NCBI GenBank assembly: GCA_017483575.1
Contig: JAFUWF010000023.1
Span: 91,503 to 155,502, forward strand
DNA length: 64,000 nt
Direction: 5' to 3'
DNA from: Bacteroidales bacterium
GTDB taxonomy: Bacteria > Bacteroidota > Bacteroidia > Bacteroidales > P3
Below, piece by piece: positions 27,733 to 35,661 of this stretch. The translations under genes and the position numbers were made by a program. Under the pieces are notes generated by a model. It was not told the origin of the DNA and did not search any database. It worked only from the letters and a program-made list of their open reading frames with translations. The first letter of the stretch is position 1. Each line of letters begins with the position of its first letter.

Positions 27733-28584
27733 TCATTTAACTAAAATATAGCATCTGCAGACCCCGAAAGTGAGTTTCCGTTGCTTCACTTCGCGGCCGC
27801 CGGCAGCCTTGAGCCTGTCCATCATGGCGGCCCCCTTGGGGAAGCGCTCGATGCTGGACGGGAGGTAGGTGTAGGCCTCGCGGTTGCCCGCGATGCGGCT
27901 GCCCAGCCAGGGGATGATGTGGCGGGTGTAGAGGTTGTAGAAGGGCCTTACGAGTGGGCTATCGGGGGTGGAGAGCTCCAGGATGACCATGCGGCCACCG
28001 GGCTTCAGGACGCGTACCATCTCCTTCAGGCCCTGTTCCAGGTGCACGAAGTTGCGGATGCCGAAGGCGCAGGTGACGGCGTCGAAAGCCTCGTCTTCGA
28101 ATGGCAGATGCTCCGCGTCGGCAAGTCTTAGACAAACGCCTCCCTGACACACTCCTCCGTCTGCCCTTCGGGCATCCACCTCCCCTAACTTAGGGGAGGA
28201 GCTGGAATGTACCTGTTGTGTGTGTAAACTTGTTGACGAGGCGCAGCATTCTGGCTCTCCCCCCAAGTTAGGGGGAGTGCCCACCAGAACGGTGGGGGAG
28301 GGAGTGAGTTGCAGCGAGTAGCTGACAGAGGCGTGTGCCAACTTATGCCTTGCCACTGCCAGCATCTCCTCGCTGAGGTCGACGCCTGTGACAGTACAGC
28401 CTTGCCGGGCCAGGAGCAGGCACATGTCGCCCGTGCCACAGGCCACGTCGAGAATTGAGAATTGAGAATTGAGAATTGAGAATTCCTTAACCGCCCGCTT
28501 GCGCCAACAGCGGTCCAGCCCGAAGGTCATCAGGCGGTTCATGCGGTCGTAGTCGCGCGCTATGGTGTCGAAATCATAGGCCAT
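27733..28584 (-). CDS. menG: demethylmenaquinone methyltransferase MenG with repeat-derived insertions
   Basis: 283 residues, against about 240 usually. It makes menaquinone from demethylmenaquinone with SAM. SAM motifs: LDVACGTGDMCLLLA and ADAEHLPFEDEAFDAVTCAFGIRN; the C-terminal family signature LTFGVCRCYI is intact. Two foreign stretches are visible: the 7-bp repeat coding SILNSQFSI just before LDVACGTG, and an inverted pair of palindromic elements coding residues ~92-146 (PSPTVLVGTPPNLGG, SSSSPKLGEVDARRADGG). Both keep the frame. Start is ATG 28584, 2 nt after the menA stop; the TTG upstream is rejected. Last gene of aspS-menA-menG. Confidence 0.9.
   Translation of the reverse strand: MAYDFDTIARDYDRMNRLMTFGLDRCWRKRAVKEFSILNSQFSILDVACGTGDMCLLLARQGCTVTGVDLSEEMLAVARHKLAHASVSYSLQLTPSPTVLVGTPPNLGGEPECCASSTSLHTQQVHSSSSPKLGEVDARRADGGVCQGGVCLRLADAEHLPFEDEAFDAVTCAFGIRNFVHLEQGLKEMVRVLKPGGRMVILELSTPDSPLVRPFYNLYTRHIIPWLGSRIAGNREAYTYLPSSIERFPKGAAMMDRLKAAGGREVKQRKLTFGVCRCYILVK
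28148..28308. repeat. inverted pair of palindromic elements inside menG
   Basis: Copy a (28148-28205) and inverted copy b (28251-28308) match the intergenic pair at 18745-18880. Hairpin 1 stems are TGCCC-ttc-GGGCA (a) and CCCACC-agaac-GGTGGG (b); hairpin 2 is CTCCCCTAACTTAGGGGAG in a. About 54 codons are added in frame. Confidence 0.85.
28450..28484. repeat. GAGAATT x5, 7-bp array translated in menG
   Basis: Five perfect GAGAATT units. In the menG frame (minus strand) they read as EFSILNSQFSIL just before the SAM-binding loop. Confidence 0.85.
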
Positions 28585-28586
28585 AA

Positions 28587-29519
28587 TCAGCAACCGTATT
28601 TGGCCCTGAGGCTCAGCTCAAGAAACCAGACGATGGAATAGAGAAGCGACAGCAGGAAGGTTGACAGCACCAAGAGGGGAAGCATTGGATCGAGCCTCTT
28701 GCCGGAGCGGCGCCACACTCCCACAGCATGCCACACAAACAACGGCAGCAGCACCAGGCAGTAGAGGTTGGCACTGACAAAGCATGCAAAACCCAGCGCT
28801 ACCAGCGCTGTCTGGTATACCCTGGCGCCGCGCTCGCCTAGACGCAAAGGCATGGTCTTGCGGATGCCGCGGTCGCTCTGCATGTCGCGTATGTTGTTCA
28901 CGTTGAGAACTGCCACACTCAGCAGGCCCGTGCCCACGGCAGGCAGCAGCAAGTAGGGCTCAAGGATGAGGGCATGGGCTATGACGTAGTAGCTGCCCAG
29001 CACGCTGACAAGGCCAAAAAAGATGAAGACAAAGAGGTCGCCGAGGCCGACGTAGCCGTAGGGGTTCTTGCCGAGGGTGTAGTGGGTGGCGGCCCAGATG
29101 GCGGCGGCGCCCAATGCCAGCAGGCTGGCAAATTGAAAATTGAAAATTGAAAATTGAAACGAGAATAGCAACATCAGCAGGCCACTGACGGCGCAGACCA
29201 CCACCATGGCGTTGATGGCGCGCCAGAGTTGTTTCTCCGTCAGGCCGTTGGCCATGCCGTAAGCAGGGCCTTCCCTACCCTCGCCGTCGACACCGCTGCG
29301 GTAGTCGCCCATCTCGTTGCTGAGGTTGGAGAGTATCTGCAGCGAGCAGGCCGTGAGCATCACGAGGGCAAAAGTCCACCAGTTGCCGCCTTGATGCGCC
29401 ATGGCCAAAAGGCCGCCGCACACCACCCCTGCCAACGACAGGGGCAGCGTGCGGAGACGCATGGATTTTATCAAATTGAGAATTGAGAATTGAGAATTGA
29501 GAATTGGCTTACGCGACAT
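28587..29519 (-). CDS. menA: 1,4-dihydroxy-2-naphthoate polyprenyltransferase MenA with repeat-derived segments
   Basis: 310 residues. UbiA-family membrane enzyme attaching the prenyl tail to DHNA in menaquinone synthesis; about 8-9 TM helices. The two Asp-rich motifs NEMGDYRSGVD and NNIRDMQSDR bind the prenyl diphosphate. The N-terminus before MRLRTLPLSLAG is coded by a 7-bp array (ILNSQFSILNL) and a loop carries a second one (FSFQFSIFNFQF at about 120-135). ATG 29519 is chosen, with MRLRTLPL (about residue 20) as an alternative. It lies 12 nt after aspS. Confidence 0.9.
   Translation of the reverse strand: MSRKPILNSQFSILNLIKSMRLRTLPLSLAGVVCGGLLAMAHQGGNWWTFALVMLTACSLQILSNLSNEMGDYRSGVDGEGREGPAYGMANGLTEKQLWRAINAMVVVCAVSGLLMLLFSFQFSIFNFQFASLLALGAAAIWAATHYTLGKNPYGYVGLGDLFVFIFFGLVSVLGSYYVIAHALILEPYLLLPAVGTGLLSVAVLNVNNIRDMQSDRGIRKTMPLRLGERGARVYQTALVALGFACFVSANLYCLVLLPLFVWHAVGVWRRSGKRLDPMLPLLVLSTFLLSLLYSIVWFLELSLRAKYGC
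29131..29158. repeat. AATTGAA x4, 7-bp array translated in menA
   Basis: Four perfect AATTGAA units; on the minus strand they code FQFSIFNFQF between two TM helices of MenA. Confidence 0.85.
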
Positions 29520-29549
29520 AATTATCAATTTTCAATTCTCCATTTTCAC
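29474..29549. repeat. AATTGAG array spanning the aspS-menA junction
   Basis: Four perfect AATTGAG units (29474-29501) code the MenA N-terminus. Related AATT-containing units continue through 29549, so the aspS stop codon and last codons are themselves built from the repeat. Confidence 0.75.
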
Positions 29550-31289
29550 TTTAATACAGAGCTCTTCCAGCTGCTCCTGGGCGATGGGACTGGGGCTGCC
29601 ACTCATCACATCGCGGCCGGCGTTGTTCTTGGGGAAGGCGATGAAGTCGCGGATGCTGTCGGCGCCGGCGAAGATGGAGCAGAGACGGTCGAAACCGAAG
29701 GCCAAGCCGGCATGTGGCGGGGCGCCGTAGGTGAAGGCGTCCATGAGGAAACCGAACTGCGCGGCGGCGCTCTCGTCGGTGAAGCCCAGGGTGTGGAACA
29801 TCTTGTTCTGCAGGGTGCGGTCGTGGATACGGATGGAGCCGCCGCCCACCTCGCAGCCGTTCATGACGATGTCGTAGGCGTTGGCGCGGATGTCGCCCCA
29901 ACGGCTGGGGTCGTCGAGCAGGGCCTCGTCTTCGGGCTTGGGGGCCGTGAAGGGGTGATGCATGGCGTAATAGCGCTGCGTCTCGTCGTCCCACTCCAGC
30001 AGGGGGAAGTCGATGACCCAGAGGGGTGCGAACTTCTGCGGGTCGCGCAGGCCGAGTTGCTGACCCATCTCAAGGCGCAGGGCGCAGAGCTGGGTGCGCG
30101 TCTTCATGGCGGGGCCGCAGAGCAGGAGCATCAGGTCGCCAGGCTTAGCCTCCATCTTGTCAGCGATGGCCTTCAGGGCATCAGCGTCATAGAACTTGTC
30201 CACGGACGACTTGAAGCTGCCGTCGGCGTTGTATTTGATGTAGACCATGCCGCCGGCGCCCACCTGCGGACGCTTGACGAAGTCGGTCAGCGCGTCGAGC
30301 TGCTTGCGTGTGTACTCGGCACAGCCGGGGGCCACGATGCCCACCACAAGCTCGGCGCCGTCGAAGAGACCGAAGCCGTGGCCCTTGACCACGTCGGTCA
30401 CCTCCTTGAACTCCATGCCGAAGCGCAGGTCAGGCTTGTCGCTGCCGTAGAGGCGCATGGCGTCGTGCCAGGTCATGCGGGGGAACTTGTCGAATTCCAG
30501 ACCCTTCATCTCCTTGAAGAGGTGCTTGGCCAGGCCCTCGAACATGTTGAGCACGTCCTCCTGATGGACGAAGGACATCTCGCAGTCGATCTGCGTGAAC
30601 TCGGGCTGGCGGTCGGCGCGGAGATCCTCGTCGCGGAAGCAGCGCACAATCTGGAAGTAGCGGTCCATGCCGGCCACCATGAGCAGCTGCTTGTACTGCT
30701 GGGGGCTCTGCGGCAGGGCGTAGAACTCGCCGGGGTTCATGCGGGAGGGCACCACGAAGTCGCGTGCACCCTCGGGCGTACTCTTGATGAGCATGGGGGT
30801 TTCTATCTCCAGGAAATCTCTATCCGAAAGGTAGTTGCGAACGAGCATAGCCATGCGGTGGCGCATCTCGAGGTTGCGGCGCACAGGGTTGCGACGGATG
30901 TCGAGGTAGCGGTAGCGCATGCGGAGGTCGTCGCCGCCGTCGCTTTGGTCCTCGATGGTGAAGGGGGGCGTCTTGGCCTCGTTGAGGACGGTGAGCTCGG
31001 TGACCTCGATTTCGATTTCACCGGTGGGAATCTTGGTGTTCTTGGAGCTGCGCTCTATAACCTTGCCGGTGACCTGCAGCACGTATTCGCGGCCCAGACG
31101 GCGGGCCTTCTCGCAGAGGTCGGCGTTGGTCTCCATGTTGAAAGCCAACTGCGTGATGCCGTAGCGGTCGCGCAGGTCGATGAAAGTCATGCCACCCAGG
31201 TCGCGGCTGCGCTGCAGCCATCCACAGAGGGTGACGGTCTGTCCCAGATTGGCGAGGCGTAGCTCGCCGCAAGTATTAGTTCTGTACAT
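29532..31289 (-). CDS. aspS: aspartyl-tRNA synthetase
   Basis: 585 residues, full-length bacterial AspRS: N-terminal OB-fold anticodon domain ([20 protein letters not shown]), class II catalytic core ([42 protein letters not shown]) and GAD insertion, with motif 3 [13 protein letters not shown] near the end. Charges tRNA-Asp. The last residues (KVKMEN) and stop fall within the 7-bp repeat that continues into menA. First gene of aspS-menA-menG. Confidence 0.97.
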   Translation of the reverse strand: MYRTNTCGELRLANLGQTVTLCGWLQRSRDLGGMTFIDLRDRYGITQLAFNMETNADLCEKARRLGREYVLQVTGKVIERSSKNTKIPTGEIEIEVTELTVLNEAKTPPFTIEDQSDGGDDLRMRYRYLDIRRNPVRRNLEMRHRMAMLVRNYLSDRDFLEIETPMLIKSTPEGARDFVVPSRMNPGEFYALPQSPQQYKQLLMVAGMDRYFQIVRCFRDEDLRADRQPEFTQIDCEMSFVHQEDVLNMFEGLAKHLFKEMKGLEFDKFPRMTWHDAMRLYGSDKPDLRFGMEFKEVTDVVKGHGFGLFDGAELVVGIVAPGCAEYTRKQLDALTDFVKRPQVGAGGMVYIKYNADGSFKSSVDKFYDADALKAIADKMEAKPGDLMLLLCGPAMKTRTQLCALRLEMGQQLGLRDPQKFAPLWVIDFPLLEWDDETQRYYAMHHPFTAPKPEDEALLDDPSRWGDIRANAYDIVMNGCEVGGGSIRIHDRTLQNKMFHTLGFTDESAAAQFGFLMDAFTYGAPPHAGLAFGFDRLCSIFAGADSIRDFIAFPKNNAGRDVMSGSPSPIAQEQLEELCIKVKMEN

Positions 31290-31296
31290 ATATATT

Positions 31297-31330
31297 AATG
31301 CGTTAATTCGTTAATGTGTCAATGCGTTAG
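31297..31330. repeat. 8-bp array between MNT gene and aspS
   Basis: AATGCGTT, AATTCGTT, AATGTGTC, AATGCGTT, AG with exact 8-bp spacing, just upstream of the aspS start and downstream of the nucleotidyltransferase stop. Confidence 0.7.
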
Positions 31331-31358
31331 TATTACAAGCCATGAAACATTGAAGTTG

Positions 31359-31679
31359 TCAAACGGCGACACCCGTACTCATCACATCGTCGTACAGGAT
31401 GCTGTCCTCGTTGTCTTCCATCAGCACGGGTTCGATGAGGCTGGTCACGGTGCGGCCGTCGCTAACGAGGTCGACCGACCGCTGGAGCCATTCCTCGTCG
31501 GCCACATGGGGCACGATGACAGCCACGTCGATGTCGCTCCACGGGTTGGGGGTGCCTTTGGCGTAGGAGCCGTACATCATGACTTTCAGCCGTCCGCCGA
31601 AGCGGGGGGCGATCACCTGCTTGTAGTGTCGGACGAGGCCGAGGGCTTCGTCGCGGCTGAGTACTCTTGGAGTATCCAT
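31359..31679 (-). CDS. minimal nucleotidyltransferase (MNT) of a HEPN-MNT pair
   Basis: 106 residues from ATG 31679 (MDTPRVLSRDEALG). The pol-beta-type motif GSYAKGTPNPWSDIDV has GS and the DxD metal pair, and VLMEDNEDS may hold the third acidic residue. MNT proteins often AMPylate or neutralise a HEPN partner. The gene overlaps the HEPN gene by 67 nt in a different frame. Role as antitoxin is inferred from family, not shown. Confidence 0.8.
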   Translation of the reverse strand: MDTPRVLSRDEALGLVRHYKQVIAPRFGGRLKVMMYGSYAKGTPNPWSDIDVAVIVPHVADEEWLQRSVDLVSDGRTVTSLIEPVLMEDNEDSILYDDVMSTGVAV

Positions 31680-32050
31680 TGCTTGAATTGTTTGGTTTGT
31701 TCGACAAAGCCGCGGCATGTCTGTTCGTTGAGCGCGGCGGCGATGCGCTGTTTGTGCTCGGGGTAGCGGGCGGCGATGTACATAGGTTTCATGCGGTCGA
31801 GGAAGCCGCGCTGTGTGTCGTCGAGCTTCACGGCGAGGCCGCAGCCTTCGAGGAGCCGCCAGTGGTCGTGGATATAGGGCGGGTCGTCGTCGCGGGTGCC
31901 GCACCAGTAGGCCTTGATGGCTTTCTCCAATGCCTGGTGGCATTCGAAGGCCACATAGAGCCACCGGCCTCCCTGCTGGAGCCACTCCGCGGCGTCGATG
32001 TCGCGCTCCGCGATGTCGAGCCATTTCTGCATTCTTACCGGGTTTGCCAT
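31613..32050 (-). CDS. HEPN-domain protein of a HEPN-MNT pair
   Basis: 145 residues of PF05168-like HEPN helices: MQKWLDIAERDIDAAEWLQQ, FECHQALEKAIKAYW, and YIAARYPEH. The last motif belongs to the ARYP-type HEPN group; the RX4-6H ribonuclease motif of HepT toxins is not evident (the spacing here is R-x3-H), so toxicity is uncertain. It is upstream of, and overlaps, the MNT gene. The C-terminal ~22 residues (SAATKPSASSDTTSR end) come from the overlap and look unstructured. Confidence 0.8.
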   Translation of the reverse strand: MANPVRMQKWLDIAERDIDAAEWLQQGGRWLYVAFECHQALEKAIKAYWCGTRDDDPPYIHDHWRLLEGCGLAVKLDDTQRGFLDRMKPMYIAARYPEHKQRIAAALNEQTCRGFVEQTKQFKQWILQEYSAATKPSASSDTTSR

Positions 32051-32156
32051 TTCTTACTTTTTTCCCATGTAACGCAAGTAATCTGCTTTTATTGTATATC
32101 CTGGAAACAAAAATAACAGCGCAGAGGCACCGAGATGGGATAGCTAAAAACGCGAA

Positions 32157-32196
32157 CCGCCGTGCATTATTGCACGGCGGCCCTGTTTTTTTTTTT
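32157..32196. terminator. strong hairpin with T11 on the plus strand
   Basis: CCGCCGTGCA-ttat-TGCACGGCGG followed, 5 bp later, by T11 on the plus strand. The only genes ending nearby are on the minus strand (lipoproteins), where the downstream T-tract is weak (T5). It may serve that operon or end an unannotated plus-strand transcript. Confidence 0.55.
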
Positions 32197-32230
32197 GCAA
32201 AATGCTTCTTTCGAGACCCTCCGAGGGAGA

Positions 32231-32279
32231 CGTTGTCAACCTCTCAAGTTGACGCTGTCAACCCTGGAAGTTGACAACG
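32231..32279. repeat. nested palindrome of GTTGTCAAC/GTTGACAAC
   Basis: CGTTGTCAAC at the left pairs with GTTGACAACG at the right; inside, GTTGAC-gct-GTCAAC forms a second palindrome. Located directly after the stop of the lipoprotein gene at 32281. Confidence 0.65.
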
Positions 32280-32280
32280 C

Positions 32281-32763
32281 CTACTTCTTGACATACTCCA
32301 TCACGCCGGAATCTCCGCCGTGGCCGAAGACTTGCTCGCCACCTTTGTCGACCTTCAGGATGTTGCCCGAAATCTCGTAGGTGAACTCGTACTCCATCGC
32401 AGGCTCGCTCATATCCGGCTCGTTGTAGGTGAAGTCGCTGTCCTCGCTGTTCATCACGCCGTTGTGGCGCAGCGTGAGGCGGAGCGTGTTGCCGTCGACA
32501 GTGTAGGGGCCGGCCAGGCTGATGCCGTAGTGCCAAGTGTCCCCGTTCTCATAGGTGTCGTAGCAGGTGAAGTACAGCGACATCGTGCCGTCGGCCTTGA
32601 AGGCCATCGTCTCCGTGTACTCGCGGACGATATTCTCCTGTGTTTCATGATACTCCCACGTACCGACGATGGCCGGGGTGTCGTTGTTTTCGTCGTCCTT
32701 GCCGCAGGCGGCAAAGAGCATCATCGTCGCCGCAAGGGCGCAAAGGATTGTTCTTGCTTTCAT
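32281..32763 (-). CDS. surface lipoprotein (lipocalin-like), paralogue 3
   Basis: 160 residues. Lipoprotein signal with MLFAAC; after the Cys comes GKDDEN, matching the acidic lipoprotein-export signal that sends Bacteroidota lipoproteins to the cell surface. The rest (IVGTWEYHETQ..., YTVDGNTLRLTL) resembles lipocalin-like domains such as DUF5004/DUF4923. Third of three tandem lipoprotein genes sharing the promoter at 33854. Ligand unknown. Confidence 0.75.
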   Translation of the reverse strand: MKARTILCALAATMMLFAACGKDDENNDTPAIVGTWEYHETQENIVREYTETMAFKADGTMSLYFTCYDTYENGDTWHYGISLAGPYTVDGNTLRLTLRHNGVMNSEDSDFTYNEPDMSEPAMEYEFTYEISGNILKVDKGGEQVFGHGGDSGVMEYVKK

Positions 32764-32787
32764 GTTGTCTGTCGTTTTAGGGGGTGA

Positions 32788-33312
32788 CTACCGGGGGTCG
32801 GCGCTGCTGTCGGTGCCGACGATTTTGTAGCTGAGGGCCTTGCCGTTGATCAGCACGCCGCTGAGCGTGACGGTGACCTGGCCGTCCTCGATGGTGCACG
32901 TCGCCGTGCCGCTGCGGAAAGCCGACTCGTTGGGCATATTGACCCCGTCGAGGAAGCACCAATAGTTCTGCGGATAGTTCTGATACTGAAGGTCGAGGAT
33001 ACCCTCGCCGATGCCGAGGTGGAACATGAGGGTGAACGACGGGTCGTGCCGCGTGAGGTCGAGGGTCTTGGAGCTCCCGTTGGGAATCTCCACATCGCCG
33101 TCCACATGGAGGTAATTCTCGCCCATGAGGCTGAACGTCACGAGGTTTCCGTTGGTCGACACGATGGATTCGCCCTCGTAGGCCACGCCATCGTACACCA
33201 CCGTATTGGCCGCCGCCTCGACGGGCGTCTTGTCGTCTTCATCCTTGCCGCACGCGGCAAAGAGCATCGCTGTCGCTGCCACGAACATCATAAAGAATCT
33301 TGCTGTCGTCAT
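32788..33312 (-). CDS. surface lipoprotein, paralogue 2
   Basis: 174 residues. Signal MTTARFFMMFVAATAMLFAAC followed by GKDEDD, an acidic surface-export signal. The mature part (VVYDGVAYEGESIVSTNG...) is beta-rich and resembles paralogue 1 in layout (EAA-N-xxV-x-G start, TLDLTRHDPSF against TYDLTQHAVFF). No known domain recognised. Gaps of 20 and 24 nt to its neighbours indicate one operon. Confidence 0.75.
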   Translation of the reverse strand: MTTARFFMMFVAATAMLFAACGKDEDDKTPVEAAANTVVYDGVAYEGESIVSTNGNLVTFSLMGENYLHVDGDVEIPNGSSKTLDLTRHDPSFTLMFHLGIGEGILDLQYQNYPQNYWCFLDGVNMPNESAFRSGTATCTIEDGQVTVTLSGVLINGKALSYKIVGTDSSADPR

Positions 33313-33332
33313 TGTCGTATTGGTTTATGAGG

Positions 33333-33812
33333 TTAATACTCCAGCTGCTCCCACTCCGAGGCGGGGACATAGATGTGGAACGCCACCGTGGTGCCGCCCT
33401 CCAGCGTGCCGCTCATCCTCATGCGGAAAGCATTGTCGTCCTTCTCGATGGTGATGGCGCCGCCGGTGTAGGTGTCCTGGCTGTGGAAACTGGTGATGTA
33501 GTCCACATCGGACGACACACCGAAGAACACCGCATGTTGCGTCAGGTCATACGTGCCGTTGCCGGGATTGTCGGAGATGATGCTGAAGATGGGCTGGCCA
33601 TCCTGCTGGTCCACGGCGTGGGCGTCGATATAGACACGTCCGCTCTGCTCATACTTGTAGGTGCTCGTCATCCGATACACCCTGCCGTTCTGCACAAGCG
33701 TGTTCTCCGCCGCCTCGGTAGGCGTGTTGTTGTCATCGTCGTCCTTGTCGCAGGAGGTGAACATCATCGCGGCCGCCGCCACGAACATCATAAGAAATCT
33801 TGCTGTCTTCAT
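33333..33812 (-). CDS. surface lipoprotein, paralogue 1
   Basis: 159 residues. Signal peptide nearly identical to paralogue 2 (MKTARFLMMFVAAAAMMFTSC), then DKDDDDNN as surface-export signal. The beta-rich mature part includes NGTYDLTQHAVFFGV. First gene of the three-lipoprotein operon; the -7 box is at 33854-33861. Confidence 0.75.
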   Translation of the reverse strand: MKTARFLMMFVAAAAMMFTSCDKDDDDNNTPTEAAENTLVQNGRVYRMTSTYKYEQSGRVYIDAHAVDQQDGQPIFSIISDNPGNGTYDLTQHAVFFGVSSDVDYITSFHSQDTYTGGAITIEKDDNAFRMRMSGTLEGGTTVAFHIYVPASEWEQLEY

Positions 33813-33853
33813 TGCATTATTGTTTTAAGAGTTACATATAATAAAAACCGGTG

Positions 33854-33861
33854 CAAAGGTA
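33854..33861 (-). promoter_or_regulatory. -7 box for the lipoprotein operon
   Basis: TACCTTTG on the minus strand about 42 bp before the ATG at 33812. Confidence 0.65.
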
Positions 33862-33880
33862 GCGAGAACCGCCGACATAA

Positions 33881-33921
33881 TTAAAAAAAACGACTGACAT
33901 TTTGCAAAATGTCAGTCGTTT
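33881..33921 (-). terminator. perfect 34-bp palindrome terminator
   Basis: AAACGACTGACATTTT paired with AAAATGTCAGTCGTTT around GC (33888-33921); on the minus strand T8 follows. It ends the propeller/AraC operon. Confidence 0.9.
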
Positions 33922-33952
33922 CAGCATTATGTCAGTCCGCCGTCGCGGTGCG

Positions 33953-34342
33953 CTATCCCCTGTCTTGCAGGTTCTTCCACTCCGATGGCGTCATGCCCGT
34001 AGCCGACTTGAAGGCACGGAAGAACGAGCGCTCGTTGGCGAAGCCCGACTCCAGTCCTACGACCGACTTCTTCATCTCCGGGGCCTCGAGCAGCAGCCTT
34101 TGTGCGTGCCGCATACGGTAGTTGTTCACGTACTGGCTGAACGTGTAGCCCTGGCTGTTGATGCAGTTCGACACTGCGTTGCGCGGCACGCCCAGGGCGG
34201 CGGCCACGTCGCCCACCTTCAGCTCGGGGTTCAGATACATGTGCTCCGTCTCCATCAGCCGCACGATGCGGTCCATCAATTCGCTGGGAGGAGCGTTTCT
34301 CACGACAGAGGACTCACCCACATTCCCCCTTGAGGGGGGCAC
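33953..34342 (-). CDS. AraC-type DNA-binding domain, split from the upstream propeller gene
   Basis: 129 residues. From ELMDRIVRLMETEHMYLNPEL onward it is the typical HTH_18 domain that ends Bacteroidota membrane-anchored regulators (VGDVAAALGVPRNAVSNCIN, GFANERSFFRAFKSATGMTPSEW). The first ~20 residues (MPPSRGNVGESSVV) are coded by a palindromic repeat. It overlaps the end of the propeller ORF by 43 nt in another frame. Expected ancestral form: propeller-TM-HTH in one chain. It may be expressed by re-initiation or frameshifting, or be a dead 3' half. Confidence 0.75.
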   Translation of the reverse strand: MPPSRGNVGESSVVRNAPPSELMDRIVRLMETEHMYLNPELKVGDVAAALGVPRNAVSNCINSQGYTFSQYVNNYRMRHAQRLLLEAPEMKKSVVGLESGFANERSFFRAFKSATGMTPSEWKNLQDRG

Positions 34343-35652
34343 GGGGGTGTCTGCACCAAGCAGTGTTTCTTCCGTACCTGCCTTGCCATCAATACGATTC
34401 CGACAATTGGGGCTATCACGAACAGGGCTAACAACACCCCCCTACCCCTCTCAAGGGGGGATGTTGTACGGGTAAAAGAGGACGAGGCCAGCGAGCCTCT
34501 CTCGTCGCCACTCATTTTCAGCAGCCAGGCTGTCGCCAAGGGCGTGAAGTTGTTGTCGATGATACCGCCCGCCACCACCAGGTTGCCGTCGGGCGTCAGC
34601 ACAGGTGTAGCCTGTCCAAACTCCGGCAGCGGGTCGCTGTGATAGAGGGTGATGGGTGCCGGGATACGACTGTAGTCCACGGCCACCACATAGATGCGAT
34701 GCGTGCTGTCGTTGCCCACCAGATAGGCGCGCTGTGCCGTGCGGTCCACCACGAGTGGACGGTCGAACAGGATGCTTCCCCACTCCCACTCCGTCGGCAC
34801 GGGGCACAGCGTGGGCAGCAACTCGAACACCGTGTCGCGGATGTGCATGAACGCCACCTGTCCCTCGCGGTTCTGCGCCGCCACGAGGTAGGAATAGTCG
34901 CCCGCCGCGCGGTCACCCTTGAAGGAACTGACGCTGTGGCTATTCTGGTCATCGACCATAGGCAGCCAGTCCTTCAGCAGAGGCACCGTGAACGCGGTTC
35001 CCCGCAGGCGCGTCACCGTGTCGCACGGACGGTACACTCCATCGCGCCACACAGCGCCGAACACCAATGCATCCCCTTCGCCCATGGGCAGCACGTAGGG
35101 CATCCAGCGGCACACCTCCACTTCCTTGGCGAAGCGGAAGGTTTTGTCGCCGTCGAACAGTTCCAAAGCGTCGTTGTCAAGGTGGTTGCCCGCGATGAGC
35201 ACCTCGCCGCCAGCCAGCACGGCGCCCTGCGCGCAGGCCCTGTTGCGGTCCAGGCAGCCGAAGCCCTCGAAGGTATGCGTCTCGGGGAGGTACATCTCGG
35301 CTTCGTAGGTCTGCCCGATGCCGAGGTTCTTCTCGTGGCCACCGGCGATGAGCACGCGCCGCCTGCTGTCGAGCAACACCGCCAGGCCGTCGTCGTGGGG
35401 ATAGACGGTATTGACCAGATGCCACGCACCGTCGGCAAAGTATTCGGCCGTAGGCGTGAGTACAAAGCCCGATGTGCGGCCGCCCACCACCGTCATCTCG
35501 CCGCCGGCCCAGAACACACAGTGGCCGGAGCGAGGCAGGTTCATGTCGGGGAGGCGCTCCACGGTCAGCTTTTCCGCCGTCAAGGAGGTGTCCGACGAAG
35601 GCTGATTCGACGGCAACAGCATCGTTGCCATGAGAATGAGCAGATTAAACAT
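34300..35652 (-). CDS. kelch-like propeller protein with TM segment, 5' part of a broken AraC-type regulator
   Basis: 450 residues. A weak N-terminal signal/TM is followed by kelch-type repeats (GGEMTVVGGRTSGF, DSRRRVLIAGGHEKN, DGNLVVAGGIIDNN), then a TM at about 408-433 (LLALFVIAPIVGIVLMARQVRKK). It runs out of frame in repeat-derived peptides (TSPLERGRGV before the TM, TPPCPPQGG after it), and the AraC HTH follows in another frame. In Bacteroidota such chains sense an extracytoplasmic signal and regulate DNA directly. It starts 9 nt after the EEP gene. Confidence 0.75.
   Translation of the reverse strand: MFNLLILMATMLLPSNQPSSDTSLTAEKLTVERLPDMNLPRSGHCVFWAGGEMTVVGGRTSGFVLTPTAEYFADGAWHLVNTVYPHDDGLAVLLDSRRRVLIAGGHEKNLGIGQTYEAEMYLPETHTFEGFGCLDRNRACAQGAVLAGGEVLIAGNHLDNDALELFDGDKTFRFAKEVEVCRWMPYVLPMGEGDALVFGAVWRDGVYRPCDTVTRLRGTAFTVPLLKDWLPMVDDQNSHSVSSFKGDRAAGDYSYLVAAQNREGQVAFMHIRDTVFELLPTLCPVPTEWEWGSILFDRPLVVDRTAQRAYLVGNDSTHRIYVVAVDYSRIPAPITLYHSDPLPEFGQATPVLTPDGNLVVAGGIIDNNFTPLATAWLLKMSGDERGSLASSSFTRTTSPLERGRGVLLALFVIAPIVGIVLMARQVRKKHCLVQTPPCPPQGGMWVSPLS
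34317..34468. repeat. inverted pair of a second palindromic element flanking the TM segment
   Basis: Copy a (34317-34352, CATTCCCCCTTGAGGGGGGC then GGGGGTGT) and inverted copy b (34432-34468, CCCCTCTCAAGGGGGG core) match over about 34 bp as reverse complements. The ~80 bp between them code the transmembrane helix. Confidence 0.75.
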
Positions 35653-35661
35653 ATCTGAATA

